Source of the DNA: Sporosarcina sp. P33
Lineage (GTDB): Bacteria > Bacillota > Bacilli > Bacillales_A > Planococcaceae
Assembly: GCF_002077155.1 (NCBI RefSeq)
Contig: NZ_CP015027.1
Location: 804,501-868,500, forward strand
Direction of reading: 5' to 3'
DNA length: 64,000 bases
How positions within the stretch are numbered: the first letter of the stretch is position 1; each line of letters opens with the position of its first letter. The translations under genes were made by a program, and so were the position numbers. The notes under the pieces were generated by a model, which worked only from the letters and a program-made list of their open reading frames with translations, was not told the DNA's origin and made no database searches. This document shows, piece after piece, positions 7,972 through 16,831 of this stretch.

Positions 7972-9372
7972 ATGACAGCAGCAACAGAAACTATTATTCA
8001 AGCCTTAAGAGAGGTATTGACTGAAGAACAGGTGACTATCAATAAAACCGTGCGTGAACTTCACGGAAAAGATGAGTCTTACCATACAATGAAATTACCG
8101 GATATCGTGGTATTCCCTTCATCCGCCGAAGATGTGAGTCACGTTATGCGCGTCTCCAGCAAGCACCGCGTCCCCGTCACGCCATTCGGCCTTGGCTCCA
8201 GTCTGGAAGGTCACGTCATTCCGGAAAACGGCGGCATTACGATTGACTTTTCCAATATGAATCAGATCCTCAGTGTGCAGGCTGAGGATTTTCTAGTGAC
8301 TGTACAGCCCGGAGTCACTCGTTCTCAGCTGAACAAAGAACTGAAAAAACACGGCTTGTTCTTTTCTGTCGACCCGGGCGCTGATGCCACACTTGGCGGA
8401 ATGGCAGCAACGAACGCAAGCGGAACCACTTCCGTGAAATACGGGATCATGCGTGATCAGGTCCGTGATCTTGAAGTCGTACTGGCAGACGGCACCATAA
8501 TCCACACAGGCAATAAAGCGGCAAAATCAGCATCCGGTCTTCATTTAAACGGACTATTCGTTGGATCGGAAGGTATTCTCGGCTGCTTCACAGAGCTGAC
8601 ATTACGCGTCTATGGAATTCCGGAATTCACGACAGCAGCACGCGCTTCTTTCCCGACTGTAAACGATGCAGTGGAAGCGGTTGTATCGATTTTACAGGCC
8701 GGCATCCCGATTGCACGCGTCGAACTGGTCGATGAGCCATCCATGAAACAAGTAAATCTATTCAGCGAAACAAACTATAAGGAAAAACCGACACTGTTCC
8801 TTGAGTTCCATGGCAATGAAGCCGGGCTGCAGCAGGATGTCGAATTCACCAAAGAAATTGTTGCCGATCATCATTGCGAAGATGTGGCATTTGAAACGGA
8901 TAACGCAGAGCGAAATCGGCTATGGGAAGCCCGCCATAACCTTGCCTATGCATTCATCCATTCACATCCCGGAAAGAAACTGATGGTGACGGATGTTTGC
9001 CTGCCAATTTCAGAACTGGCGGATGCAGTGAATCACGCGCGAGAAACAGTGGAATCCCTCGATATGCCCGCAGGAATTGTGGGCCACGTAGGTGACGGCA
9101 ACTTCCACGTACTTTTAATGATGGATGTGAACAATCCTGAAGAAATTGCCAAGGCTGACGAACTGAACGAAAAAATCGTTCTCTACGCATTGGAGCGAGG
9201 CGGTACTTGTACAGGTGAGCACGGTGTCGGGACAGGCAAACGGAAGTACCAGGAACAAGAACACGGCGCTGCTCTAGTTGTGATGGAAAAGATTAAACGG
9301 GCACTCGATCCGGACAACCTGCTTAATCCAAATAAAATTCTTCCACTTGACAGCACGGAGACAAAGCTATGA
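7972..9372 (+). CDS. FAD-linked oxidase, GlcD/D-lactate dehydrogenase type
   Basis: A 466-residue flavoprotein of the GlcD/Dld family that oxidises 2-hydroxy acids such as glycolate or D-lactate. The FAD-binding PCMH domain includes PDIVVFPSSAEDV, TPFGLGSSLEGH, VQPGVTRSQLN and SVDPGADATLGGMAATNASG. The C-terminal substrate domain has GHVGDGNFHV and CTGEHGVGTGKRKY, with the histidines typical of the family. ATG 7972 follows AAGGGGAGAT. The stop overlaps the next start as ATGA, so it is translationally coupled to a BASS-family transporter, suggesting uptake and oxidation of one organic acid. The exact substrate cannot be told. Confidence 0.88.
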   Translation: MTAATETIIQALREVLTEEQVTINKTVRELHGKDESYHTMKLPDIVVFPSSAEDVSHVMRVSSKHRVPVTPFGLGSSLEGHVIPENGGITIDFSNMNQILSVQAEDFLVTVQPGVTRSQLNKELKKHGLFFSVDPGADATLGGMAATNASGTTSVKYGIMRDQVRDLEVVLADGTIIHTGNKAAKSASGLHLNGLFVGSEGILGCFTELTLRVYGIPEFTTAARASFPTVNDAVEAVVSILQAGIPIARVELVDEPSMKQVNLFSETNYKEKPTLFLEFHGNEAGLQQDVEFTKEIVADHHCEDVAFETDNAERNRLWEARHNLAYAFIHSHPGKKLMVTDVCLPISELADAVNHARETVESLDMPAGIVGHVGDGNFHVLLMMDVNNPEEIAKADELNEKIVLYALERGGTCTGEHGVGTGKRKYQEQEHGAALVVMEKIKRALDPDNLLNPNKILPLDSTETKL

Positions 9373-10343
9373 AAGTTCTTGAAATGATTGGTTCCATCGC
9401 AGGGAAATACTTTGCAGTGTGGGTCATTATTACCGCAGTCATCGCATTCATGTTCCCCGGTCCTTTCTTGGGGTTAGGCGCGTACATTACGATTTTGCTC
9501 GGCGTAGTCATGTTCGGAATGGGGCTGACATTGCGCGCAGCTGACTTTAAAATTGTTCTGACGAATCCGTTGCCGGTCATCATCGGTGTCGCTGCCCAGT
9601 TCGTCGTTATGCCGCTGATCGCATTTGGCATCGCGTATTTATTGAAGCTGCCTCCTGAATTAGCAGCGGGCCTTGTGCTGCTCGGCTGTGTCCCGGGCGG
9701 CACTGCATCCAACGTTATGGTCTATCTGGCAAAAGGAAATCTTGCGTTATCAGTCGCGATGACCTCACTTTCCACATTGCTCGCGCCAATCGTCACGCCG
9801 TTATTATTGTTAGTGCTGGCCGGACAATGGCTTCCGGTTGATGCCATGTCGATGTTTAAATCCATCGTTCAGGTCATTATCATACCAATTGTTCTGGGAC
9901 TGCTTATTCAGCGGTTCTTTCCCGGGGTTGTCGCAAAAAGCGTCTCCGTCGTTCCAATTATCTCCGTCGCTGCGATTCTCATCATCGTGGCTGCTGTGAC
10001 GTCTGCCAACGGCGGGAACGTCGCAAGTTCAGGAGTAATTGTGTTTATCGCAGTATTCCTGCATAACGGACTGGGGCTCCTGCTCGGCTATCTCATTGCG
10101 TTATTGCTTGGTTTGAATGAAAACGACAGACGTGCGATTTCACTCGAAGTCGGCATGCAAAATTCCGGTCTCGGCGTCGCACTCGCAACTGCCCATTTCG
10201 GACCGCTTGCCGCCCTGCCAAGTGTATGGGGTGCAATCTGGCATAATATTTCGGGCCCTATTCTTGCAACGATCTGGTCAAAGAAAAAGACTGGCGGGGA
10301 AGATTCGGATATCGCAATCAAACGCGCAAAAGTAGATTTATAA
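9369..10343 (+). CDS. Bile acid:sodium symporter family (BASS) transporter
   Basis: A 324-residue integral membrane protein with about nine to ten hydrophobic segments. Signature stretches include FGMGLTLRAADF, AAGLVLLGCVPGGTASNV and ISLEVGMQNSGLGVALA, matching the two crossover motifs of BASS carriers. Bacterial relatives move bile acids, pantoate, pyruvate or other organic anions with sodium. The start overlaps the stop of the oxidase gene (ATGA). A strong terminator follows, closing a two-gene operon. A monocarboxylate matching the oxidase is the natural guess for the substrate. Confidence 0.9.
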   Translation: MKVLEMIGSIAGKYFAVWVIITAVIAFMFPGPFLGLGAYITILLGVVMFGMGLTLRAADFKIVLTNPLPVIIGVAAQFVVMPLIAFGIAYLLKLPPELAAGLVLLGCVPGGTASNVMVYLAKGNLALSVAMTSLSTLLAPIVTPLLLLVLAGQWLPVDAMSMFKSIVQVIIIPIVLGLLIQRFFPGVVAKSVSVVPIISVAAILIIVAAVTSANGGNVASSGVIVFIAVFLHNGLGLLLGYLIALLLGLNENDRRAISLEVGMQNSGLGVALATAHFGPLAALPSVWGAIWHNISGPILATIWSKKKTGGEDSDIAIKRAKVDL

Positions 10344-10357
10344 CCACTTATAGAAAG

Positions 10358-10408
10358 CACATCAGGCTTCGATCTCTTAAGAAGATTTCGAAGCCTGATG
10401 TTTTTTGT
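10358..10408 (+). terminator. Terminator after the oxidase-transporter operon
   Basis: A 14-bp stem, ACATCAGGCTTCGA with TCGAAGCCTGATGT, is followed by TTTTTTG. Confidence 0.9.
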
Positions 10409-10541
10409 AACATTTTATTTTCCAATATTAATTTATTGTTACAATTGCCGGATTCAATGGTTAGCGCGCGAATAGTGTGCTATGTTTAGGCTATATAGGC
10501 GGAATATGGAAAACCCGACAAATTGACATGGAGAGATTACT

Positions 10542-11678
10542 TTGAAAAGAAAATGGCTTGTCGCTTCATTACTGGTTATTTGGATTGCAGGAGGCGTAAT
10601 TTTATGGCAAGACTGGAATTCCAGAGAATATGCGCTTTCTGACAGACCGCAAGAAAACGCAAGTAAAGACTCAGCGGTGACTTCGGCAGAGGCCGTAACG
10701 GAAGTCGAAACAGAACAAAAAATAGAAAAGACCTCCATCAGTACAGCGACAATCGGGATGGTTGGAGATGTGCTGCTGCATAATCCCATCTATACATATC
10801 CAAGCTTCGACTTTGCCTTTGAAGCGGTACAAGAGAAAATGACCGGAATCGACTTCCTGCTGGCAAACCAGGAATCCATGCCGGGGGGAACGGAACTTGG
10901 ACTGTCCACGTATCCGAAATTCAACAGTCCTAAGCATATCATTCCTGATCTGCAAAACGCAGGTGTCGATATGATTACTCTTGCCAATAACCATACGTTC
11001 GACAAAGGTGAAATCGGGGTGCGGAAATCTATTGAACACGCGCAAGAGTTCGGGATGCCGTATGTCGGGGCTTATGAATCTTTCAAAGACCGTAAGACTC
11101 AGCGAATTGTTGATGTGAATGGCATCAAGATTGGTGTATTGGCATATACGTACGGAACTAATATTGCACTCGACCTGCAGGACAAAGAATACCTGGTCAA
11201 CTATATCAACCGGGATCGGATAGAAAATGAAATCCAAGAGATGAAGCCGCTGGTGGACGTTACGATTGTGTCGCTGCACTGGGGTCCGGAGTATCATTTA
11301 GAAACCTCGGAAGACCAGGCTGACCTCGCGCAATTCGTCTCAGATGCAGGTGCCGATGTCATTTTCGGGCATCACCCGCATGTACTGCAGCGCTATGGTG
11401 AAGTCGGCAACACAAAAGTTTTCTTCTCGCTCGGCAACTTCTACTCTGCCCAGCCGTTTGATTACACGAATTTTGGCGGGATTGCCAGATTGTCAGTGAC
11501 GAAGGAACAAACAGGCGACCTGACGGAAGTGACAATCGATGACCCGCGGTTTTTCCCGACAGGTGTCATCAGGAATCAGCAGAACCGCTTTAAAGTTGTG
11601 CCGCTGCATCAGGCGAACGCAACGATTCATTACAGTGAAGAGTGGGTCGAAAGCCACGTTGGCGTGCCAAAATGGTAA
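10542..11678 (+). CDS. CapA/PgsA-type metallophosphatase-like surface protein
   Basis: A 378-residue protein of the CapA family (poly-gamma-glutamate synthesis PgsA-like). An N-terminal membrane anchor (residues about 4-22) is followed by a Ser/Glu-rich linker and the catalytic-type domain: GMVGDVLLH, FLLANQESMPGG, ITLANNHTFDKG, VSLHWGPEY and IFGHHPHVLQ, which supply metal-binding Asp, Asn and His residues. The TTG start at 10542 follows ATGGAGAG. No other capsule genes are adjacent, so a role in polyglutamate making is not supported by context; stand-alone CapA proteins are common in Bacillales. Confidence 0.88.
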   Translation: MKRKWLVASLLVIWIAGGVILWQDWNSREYALSDRPQENASKDSAVTSAEAVTEVETEQKIEKTSISTATIGMVGDVLLHNPIYTYPSFDFAFEAVQEKMTGIDFLLANQESMPGGTELGLSTYPKFNSPKHIIPDLQNAGVDMITLANNHTFDKGEIGVRKSIEHAQEFGMPYVGAYESFKDRKTQRIVDVNGIKIGVLAYTYGTNIALDLQDKEYLVNYINRDRIENEIQEMKPLVDVTIVSLHWGPEYHLETSEDQADLAQFVSDAGADVIFGHHPHVLQRYGEVGNTKVFFSLGNFYSAQPFDYTNFGGIARLSVTKEQTGDLTEVTIDDPRFFPTGVIRNQQNRFKVVPLHQANATIHYSEEWVESHVGVPKW

Positions 11679-11693
11679 ACGAAAAAACAGTAC

Positions 11694-11740
11694 AGGAGCT
11701 GTCCGTAAAGTCTTTGTGACTTTTCCGGGCAGCTCCTTTG
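11694..11740 (+). terminator. Terminator after the CapA-like gene
   Basis: The outer stem AGGAGCTGTCCG/CGGGCAGCTCCT encloses a second stem AAAGTC/GACTTT and is followed by TTTG. It also faces the truncated SCO gene coming from the other side. Confidence 0.7.
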
Positions 11741-11786
11741 CCGTTATTCAGCGGGTATCAGAACCGAAGCATAACGGCTGCTTGTC

Positions 11787-11906
11787 TTACTTTCCTGACA
11801 CGGTCTTCACGTCTTCCACGAGCAATTCATTTTGGCTCTTCGTGATGCCATCGTACTTTTTCACCACTTCTCCTTTTGGACTGACTAAATAAAAGAAGTA
11901 ACTGTG
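11787..11906 (-). pseudogene. C-terminal remnant of an SCO1/SenC-family gene
   Basis: The minus-strand frame reads LHSYFFYLVSPKGEVVKKYD, then GITKSQNELLVEDVKTVSGK and a stop at 11787. This matches the C-terminal end of SCO copper chaperones (the His-Ser...FYLV.P.G motif). The IS3-family element begins exactly where the frame is cut, and the missing N-terminal part is not found on the other side of the element. Confidence 0.65.
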
Positions 11907-11948
11907 TAGACTGACCTAGCGATATGAGACACATATAAAACACCATGA

Positions 11949-12785
11949 TTAGGCTGCTTTGACACCATATTTTATCGGTGTCAGGTAGCCTAATTTTTCT
12001 TGGATACGTTCTTCATTATAATAATTTAAATAGGCAATTACTCGTTCAACTACAATATTATTGCGTAATGAATTAAATTTAACGTATTGAAATTCTTCAG
12101 ATTTCAGACTCGAATGAAATGATTCAATCACCGCATTGTCCCAACAGTTTCCTCGACGTGACATGCTGCCGATCAGGTCGTTATCCTTGATATAGGCTTG
12201 ATACGCGTATGACGTATACACACTCCCTTGATCCGAATGTATAATCACTCCTGTGGGGTGGTTTCTCGCAGCTAGTGCCGCCTTTAATGTGTCAATTACG
12301 AGTGGTGTCTGTTGATGGTCGTATAATTTGTAAGCAACAATTTCATTATTGTATAAATCCATAATGGTTGAAAGATATTTTGTCGTACTACCATACTGGA
12401 TATAGGTGATGTCGGTTACCCACTTCTGATTCGGTTCACTAGCTGTGAAATTACGTTTAAGAAGATCTGGGGCAATTATGATACTTTCCCCTTGAGATTT
12501 CCACTTTCGTTTAGGCTTGATACGACACTGTAAGTTATGCTTTTGCATGAGGCGTTGAACCGTATTGCGATTCAATTCTATGTTGTATTCCTGCTTTAGA
12601 AATGCTTTGATTTTTCTATGTCCATTCCGATATTTAGTGCGTTTACACAATTCTATAATAGCCTCCTCTTCCACTGAAAGAGACTTATCCGTTTCCTCCA
12701 GACGCCACCTATAGTAGGTAGCTCGTGGTACTCCTAATGCGGATAAAATGGCTGTTATTGTATACTTCTTTTTTAGTTTTTCCAC
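11949..12785 (-). CDS. IS3-family transposase OrfB
   Basis: A 278-residue IS3-family OrfB with an integrase-type DDE core: WVTDITYI (first Asp), IIHSDQGSVYTS (second Asp) and NAVIESFHSSLKSE (Glu), and an N-terminal HTH_21-like segment RNGHRKIKAFL. It is normally made as an OrfAB fusion by -1 frameshifting. It looks intact and differs in sequence from the second IS3-type element near 61 kb. Confidence 0.95.
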   Translation of the reverse strand: MEKLKKKYTITAILSALGVPRATYYRWRLEETDKSLSVEEEAIIELCKRTKYRNGHRKIKAFLKQEYNIELNRNTVQRLMQKHNLQCRIKPKRKWKSQGESIIIAPDLLKRNFTASEPNQKWVTDITYIQYGSTTKYLSTIMDLYNNEIVAYKLYDHQQTPLVIDTLKAALAARNHPTGVIIHSDQGSVYTSYAYQAYIKDNDLIGSMSRRGNCWDNAVIESFHSSLKSEEFQYVKFNSLRNNIVVERVIAYLNYYNEERIQEKLGYLTPIKYGVKAA

Positions 12786-12796
12786 AATCTGAAGAA

Positions 12797-13114
12797 CTAT
12801 TTCTTTCTCAATCTCCTTTCGATCTCCATGTACTTTTTTAGAATCTCATTCTCCATTTTTAAATGAGACATCTGTCGTTCTTTCTTGTCCGCTTCACTCG
12901 AAAGTTCTGGCCCATGACCGAAGGTATATTGTTTACCTATCGGTTGATCAAAACGATATATTTCATTTGCACGATACCATCTCATCCAGGTTTCAATCTG
13001 GGATTTATTTTTGACTCCGTGCTTCTCCATAATTTCTTTAGTTGTTAATTCCCCACTCAATTTATCTTTGACAACTGCCCATTTTACTTCGCTTGAATAT
13101 ACGTTTTTGCCCAC
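12797..13114 (-). CDS. IS3-family transposase OrfA
   Basis: A 105-residue OrfA with a helix-turn-helix (SGELTTKEIMEKHGVKNKSQIETWMRWY) and a C-terminal leucine-zipper-like helix. I use GTG 13114 because CGGAGGTG lies upstream. Near the 3' end is an A6G slippery run (minus strand, 12839-12833), the usual -1 frameshift site for making OrfAB. Confidence 0.9.
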   Translation of the reverse strand: MGKNVYSSEVKWAVVKDKLSGELTTKEIMEKHGVKNKSQIETWMRWYRANEIYRFDQPIGKQYTFGHGPELSSEADKKERQMSHLKMENEILKKYMEIERRLRKK

Positions 13115-13200
13115 GCAAAAACACCTCCGTTGTAAGTACTTTTTACAAGTGTACCACTTCGAAGGTGTTTTATATTGTCTCAAAAATTTAGGTTAGCCCA

Positions 13201-13348
13201 ATATTTCAAGCGCAGTACTTGCTTTCTTTTAGTATTATCCTTAATCACAAGTCATTGGGGATTCTTCTTATGGGCTTTATTGTCTGTGTTTATGATATTG
13301 ATGACTGCGTTTACCACTAAGACTGACAAGAACAACGACGGGAAGTAA
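13201..13348 (+). pseudogene. C-terminal remnant of a small membrane protein
   Basis: Right beside the IS end an open frame reads STCFLLVLSLITSHWGFFLW, then a second hydrophobic stretch and TKTDKNNDGK before TAA at 13346. No start or ribosome site remains, so the 5' part was probably lost with the IS event. The family is not recognised. Confidence 0.45.
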
Positions 13349-13351
13349 GAA

Positions 13352-13468
13352 ATGAAAATGCTCTGGGGTAAACCTATATGTGAAGCGTGTACTAATGAAA
13401 GTAAAGCGTGTGGAAGAAACGAAGGAACATTCATTTGCGGCGACTGTTCCAATAAAAAAACCGATTAA
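13352..13468 (+). CDS. Small zinc-ribbon-like protein, 38 residues
   Basis: A short gene starting 3 bp after the preceding stop. It encodes cysteines in the order C-x2-C, a single C, then C-x2-C (ICEAC, KAC, FICGDC), which suits a zinc ribbon or knuckle. The SD-like GGGAAG is weak, so translation may depend on coupling to the upstream, now broken, membrane gene. No family is recognised; it may be inactive. Confidence 0.45.
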   Translation: MKMLWGKPICEACTNESKACGRNEGTFICGDCSNKKTD

Positions 13469-13530
13469 ATAAATAGGTGCGATTACAAAATAATTATTTG
13501 TCACCAGCTGGCGGATTGGAGCATATTCTT

Positions 13531-13695
13531 ATGAAAAATTTCATAATCATTTTCAAGGCAGTTGCTTTGGCAATGGGTGTGAGTACACTTGTTTTAAATA
13601 TATTGGGCGATTTATCTGCAGATCCTGCCATCACCCTACTGTCAATCGGTGTTTCCTGTTTAGCAATTGCACAGCTGCAAGACAAAGAAAAGTAA
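13531..13695 (+). CDS. Small membrane protein, 54 residues
   Basis: Starts at ATG 13531 behind GGATTGGAG. It has two hydrophobic segments, FIIIFKAVALAMGVSTLVLN and ITLLSIGVSCLAIAQL, and a charged tail. The function is not recognised. It sits downstream of the small Cys protein, 62 bp away. Confidence 0.55.
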   Translation: MKNFIIIFKAVALAMGVSTLVLNILGDLSADPAITLLSIGVSCLAIAQLQDKEK

Positions 13696-13780
13696 GCAGC
13701 TTTTATGGCACGTGCCATGTCCTGATAAATTGCATAGTCATTTGACACTTGCATAAAAAGGTATATTACATTCATTCGCT

Positions 13781-14422
13781 TCAAAATTCCCGTTTCCACA
13801 ACGGCAGGAACCATTTGACGCCGCGACGGTTGACGGGAAGCAGTTTCATGTCAGCAAATAAGTGGCTGATATAACCCGCCGTCCCTGCGGCAATAAGGCC
13901 GTCGACGGGCCATTGTGCGTACAGCTGCTTCAAAATATATACATAGAAAACAATGCCTAGGATAGAGTGCGTGTAGGACCGGTGCGGCAGAAATGAAGCA
14001 ATGATGATATAGCTGCCCGCGAGTAGAACGCCCGGCGACTGATCCAGGACAAGCCCTAGTAGCATGACGAGGATACCGGTAATCGTAAGCATCCTCCGTT
14101 GTGTAATCAGGCGCGAAACAATAAGCAGCAGAAGCCCGATGCCGCCGTACAAATATATGTCGCTGCTCAGCCCGTATATAACCGTCTGATAGATAAGTGT
14201 CAGCAATATGACCATGCCGGCGGTCTCCATGAGCCATTTGCTGACTTTTTTGCTGAGTGTGATGCTATTGCTGGCGAGCCCGTTCGTGTCGAGGTCCGGA
14301 ACAACGCCGGATATTCCACCGACAGCCGCGCCGATCAATGCGGTTCTGATATCCGGCTGCACAGCGTACCCCGCGATGGCACCAACGGCTGTGCCGACAA
14401 ATAGATGTGAAGTCCCTTTCAT
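13781..14422 (-). CDS. YdjM-family membrane metal-dependent hydrolase-like protein
   Basis: A 213-residue integral membrane protein of the YdjM (LexA-regulated, membrane-bound hydrolase-like) family. It starts MKGTSHLFVGTAVGAIAGYA and has GVVPDLDTNGL and HRSYTHSILG, the histidine/aspartate motifs used to name the family. The C-terminus has a further GYISHLFADMKLLPVN motif. About five transmembrane segments are visible. The biochemical activity is not established in the family. Confidence 0.85.
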   Translation of the reverse strand: MKGTSHLFVGTAVGAIAGYAVQPDIRTALIGAAVGGISGVVPDLDTNGLASNSITLSKKVSKWLMETAGMVILLTLIYQTVIYGLSSDIYLYGGIGLLLLIVSRLITQRRMLTITGILVMLLGLVLDQSPGVLLAGSYIIIASFLPHRSYTHSILGIVFYVYILKQLYAQWPVDGLIAAGTAGYISHLFADMKLLPVNRRGVKWFLPLWKREF

Positions 14423-14604
14423 ATGTAAACCTCTCTGGATGTATAAAGTACGGCCGAATCAAGAACATATATTCGTTCCGTCAATTCCAGTATAAACGAT
14501 TTAGGGATGAAAAGGAAAACATTGCGTGTGCAGTTCCCAAGCCTTCCATTTTAGAGTTGTTCTGCATTCGTTGTAATTGCGGTTGTGCATTAAAAATAAA
14601 TAAT

Positions 14605-14646
14605 AAAGCCTAATTTCCCTTTTAAAAGCTAGGGAAATTAGGCTTT
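14605..14646. terminator. Strong hairpin, terminator-like
   Basis: AAAGCCTAATTTCCCT pairs with AGGGAAATTAGGCTTT. The minus-strand side continues into a T-rich stretch. No gene end is close on either strand, so which transcript it ends is unclear. Confidence 0.6.
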
Positions 14647-14690
14647 TGATGTTCCACAATTGTGCCCCATCGGGATTGTGGTTAGAACCC

Positions 14691-14880
14691 GTTGATCTGC
14701 GCTGCAGCCGGACTCGTGTCCTATGGGCGGGCGGTGAACCACACTCCTCGCTTCGCTCGCTAGGTGTTTCACCTATCAAAGCAGAGATGTGCTCCTTCTC
14801 GCTGCGCTTCACTCGCAAAAGCCGTTCTTCGTTACGGCTCTCGCTGATCCTCCCAGTCGCCGGCTTCCGCTACGATCAAC
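14691..14880. repeat. GTTGATC/GATCAAC palindromic element, copy 1
   Basis: The longest of three copies (190 bp). Ends are inverted: GTTGATCTGCGCTGCAGCC at one side and GGCTTCCGCTACGATCAAC at the other. An internal stem GGTGAAccACAC...GGTGTTTCACC is also present, plus about 60 bp absent from the other copies. Confidence 0.75.
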
Positions 14881-14951
14881 TAAGCGACTACAAATAAGCT
14901 TTTTCAACAATCGTAGCCGTTAGTTAGATAGCGGAATAGTGGTTGGAAACC

Positions 14952-15079
14952 GTTGATCTGCGTTGCAGCCGGACGCGTTCTGGAGGGCGGGCGGTGAACC
15001 ACACCCCTCACTTCGCTCGCTGGGTGTTTCACCTGTCCCGCTGATCCTCCCAGAGTCGCCGGCTTCCACTCCGATCAAC
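14952..15079. repeat. GTTGATC/GATCAAC palindromic element, copy 2
   Basis: A 128-bp copy in the same orientation 71 bp after copy 1, with the same ends and internal stem but without the extra internal block. Confidence 0.75.
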
Positions 15080-15170
15080 TAAGTGATTACGAATAAACCA
15101 TGCTACACAATCGCGCCCGATTATTGAAGATTGTTATCCAACTAAAGTGCCTTTAGTTAAGGGATATGTA

Positions 15171-15440
15171 TTAAGCAAAAAGGATCCATAATAAAACTGT
15201 AAATCCTAAAAAGAATATCCCAAATAAAAAGGAAAAAGTTTTAAAGATAATAATTTGATATTTATTTGGTACAAACTTTTCAGAAATTAATAATAGAACA
15301 CTAAATATCACTTCAATCCAAGTTAAAGTATTAAAAGTAAAGTCATCATCTTCTCGATATTTTTTAAAAGTAACATAAAAAGTATTTCCTGCAATAAATA
15401 ATAAAAATAATGAGCTCATTATCAACATATATATATTCAT
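15171..15440 (-). CDS. Small membrane protein, 89 residues
   Basis: Three hydrophobic segments are visible: MNIYMLIMSSLFLLFIAGNT, WIEVIFSVLLLIS and the C-terminal TFSFLFGIFFLGFTVLLWIL. The ribosome-binding site is weak and the codons are AT-rich compared with the flanking chromosome. No family is recognised. Confidence 0.5.
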   Translation of the reverse strand: MNIYMLIMSSLFLLFIAGNTFYVTFKKYREDDDFTFNTLTWIEVIFSVLLLISEKFVPNKYQIIIFKTFSFLFGIFFLGFTVLLWILFA

Positions 15441-15745
15441 TCAAAACCTGTCTTCCGATTTGAGTTTGTATTTTAACTAATTTGCAACTCTTATTAAGTA
15501 TTTATTTACAATCACAATTACTATTTATGAACACGTGAAAGCGTTCATAAAATGGCCCGATTGTTGAATAAAATATAATTCCAATTATTCCCCCATCTAT
15601 ATCTAGTTTAACATAAAAATTCCAAGACCCTGCAAGAAATTAGTGTTATGAAATACTTTTAGCATTGGTATTAACGACATCATATAAATTAATGCAGCAA
15701 TTTCAGCTCAATTGTACAACCCGTTAAGGCATTGAGTCACAATTA
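15441..15745. other. Intergenic region with no recognised feature
   Basis: About 300 bp of AT-rich sequence. No gene, RNA or repeat was recognised apart from the integrase terminator that begins just after it. Confidence 0.5.
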
Positions 15746-15786
15746 AAAAGGAGACACCAGTTCTTATGTGAATTGTGTCCCCTTTT
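15746..15786 (-). terminator. Terminator of the integrase gene
   Basis: AAAAGGAGACAC pairs with GTGTCCCCTTTT, and on the minus strand a T-rich tail follows. Confidence 0.7.
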
Positions 15787-15836
15787 AGACTGAAGTTTAA
15801 CGTTTCTTCCCTGACTGACAACCGAACTCATTTCTA

Positions 15837-16679
15837 TTAAAAATACTTCTTGTAAAAGTCATACCTTAATTTCCCGCTGAGATGAGCATAAATTCTCGTC
15901 GTCTCACTCTTTTCATGACCTAAAAGACTTTGAATTATTTCAAGTGGAGCACCGTTGTCGACCATATGTGTAGCATAGCTATGACGTAATTGATGCGGGT
16001 GAATGGTCTTTTTAATTCCGGCACGCTTGGAAATTCGTTTGACAACGTATCTTAAAGTATCCACACTCATTCGTCGTATTGGTTTACGTTCTGTGACAAA
16101 TAAAGATGGTTCTTCATCATCGCGCTCATCTAAATATCTTTTCAACCAAATCGCACAGCGTATATTGAAATATACTTCCCTCTCTTTATCACCTTTCCCA
16201 TGGACAATTACCGAGTTTCCTGCAAAGTTAATATCGTCACGATTTAATTTCGCGATTTCGCCTATTCGGCAACCTGTTGAATAAAAAAATTCAAGTAGTG
16301 CATTCTCCTGTGATGTGTGACAGCCTTCTCTAAGAAGCTCAATTTCATGTTTGGAAAGAAACTTTGGAATCCGCTTTCCTAGTTTAGGCTCTTTTAATTT
16401 TGCAGCCGGATTTTTTAAAATAAACCCTTCTTCATGAGTCCATCTAAATAATGACTTAATAAAACGTACACGGTGGCCCAAACTCGATGGTTTTAAATGT
16501 ACCCCCACTTTACCCAAGTATTGTTTAAGATGATCCGCTGTAATTTCGTCCATGGGGATATTACCTAAATAACGCATTAGAAGATTACATTGAAATCCAT
16601 ACATTTTTAATGTTAGCGGCGAGTAGCCTTCAATTCTTTTATCGAACTGATATTTTTCCCAAGCTTCTGTCAACAACAT
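15837..16679 (-). CDS. Tyrosine recombinase (XerC/D-like integrase)
   Basis: A 280-residue site-specific recombinase. The N-terminal SAM-like DNA-binding domain spans about residues 1-85. The catalytic domain carries GCRIGEIAKL (Arg), the beta-hairpin Lys in VHGKGDKER, HPHQLRHSYATH (His-x2-Arg), LGHEKSETTRIYAH (His and the Tyr nucleophile). All catalytic residues are present. No phage genes, excisionase or obvious att repeats are adjacent, so it is an orphan, perhaps a leftover of a mobile element. The chromosome-dimer Xer enzymes are normally elsewhere. Confidence 0.92.
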   Translation of the reverse strand: MLLTEAWEKYQFDKRIEGYSPLTLKMYGFQCNLLMRYLGNIPMDEITADHLKQYLGKVGVHLKPSSLGHRVRFIKSLFRWTHEEGFILKNPAAKLKEPKLGKRIPKFLSKHEIELLREGCHTSQENALLEFFYSTGCRIGEIAKLNRDDINFAGNSVIVHGKGDKEREVYFNIRCAIWLKRYLDERDDEEPSLFVTERKPIRRMSVDTLRYVVKRISKRAGIKKTIHPHQLRHSYATHMVDNGAPLEIIQSLLGHEKSETTRIYAHLSGKLRYDFYKKYF

Positions 16680-16831
16680 ATTTCCACGCTCCCATACTAT
16701 GAATCAAGTAAATACTAAGTATCAATTTAATTAACCGATCCATCCCTGCAAGATACTAGTTTTCAAAAACATAATCCACTCAAATATGTTGACAATACTC
16801 TCTGGTTTAGCAAAGTGAGTAGGGCTACAAT

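Larger units (their letters stand above)
11907..13200 (-). mobile_element. IS3-family insertion sequence (copy 1, IS150-like)
   Basis: Imperfect terminal inverted repeats enclose orfA and orfB: the left end starts TAGACTGACCTA and reaches TGAGAC, and the right end read inward starts TGGGCTAACCTA and reaches TGAGAC. Just inside both ends ATATAAAACACC is shared. No flanking target duplication could be seen, and the two flanks hold unrelated gene remnants, which suggests rearrangement after insertion. Confidence 0.85.
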
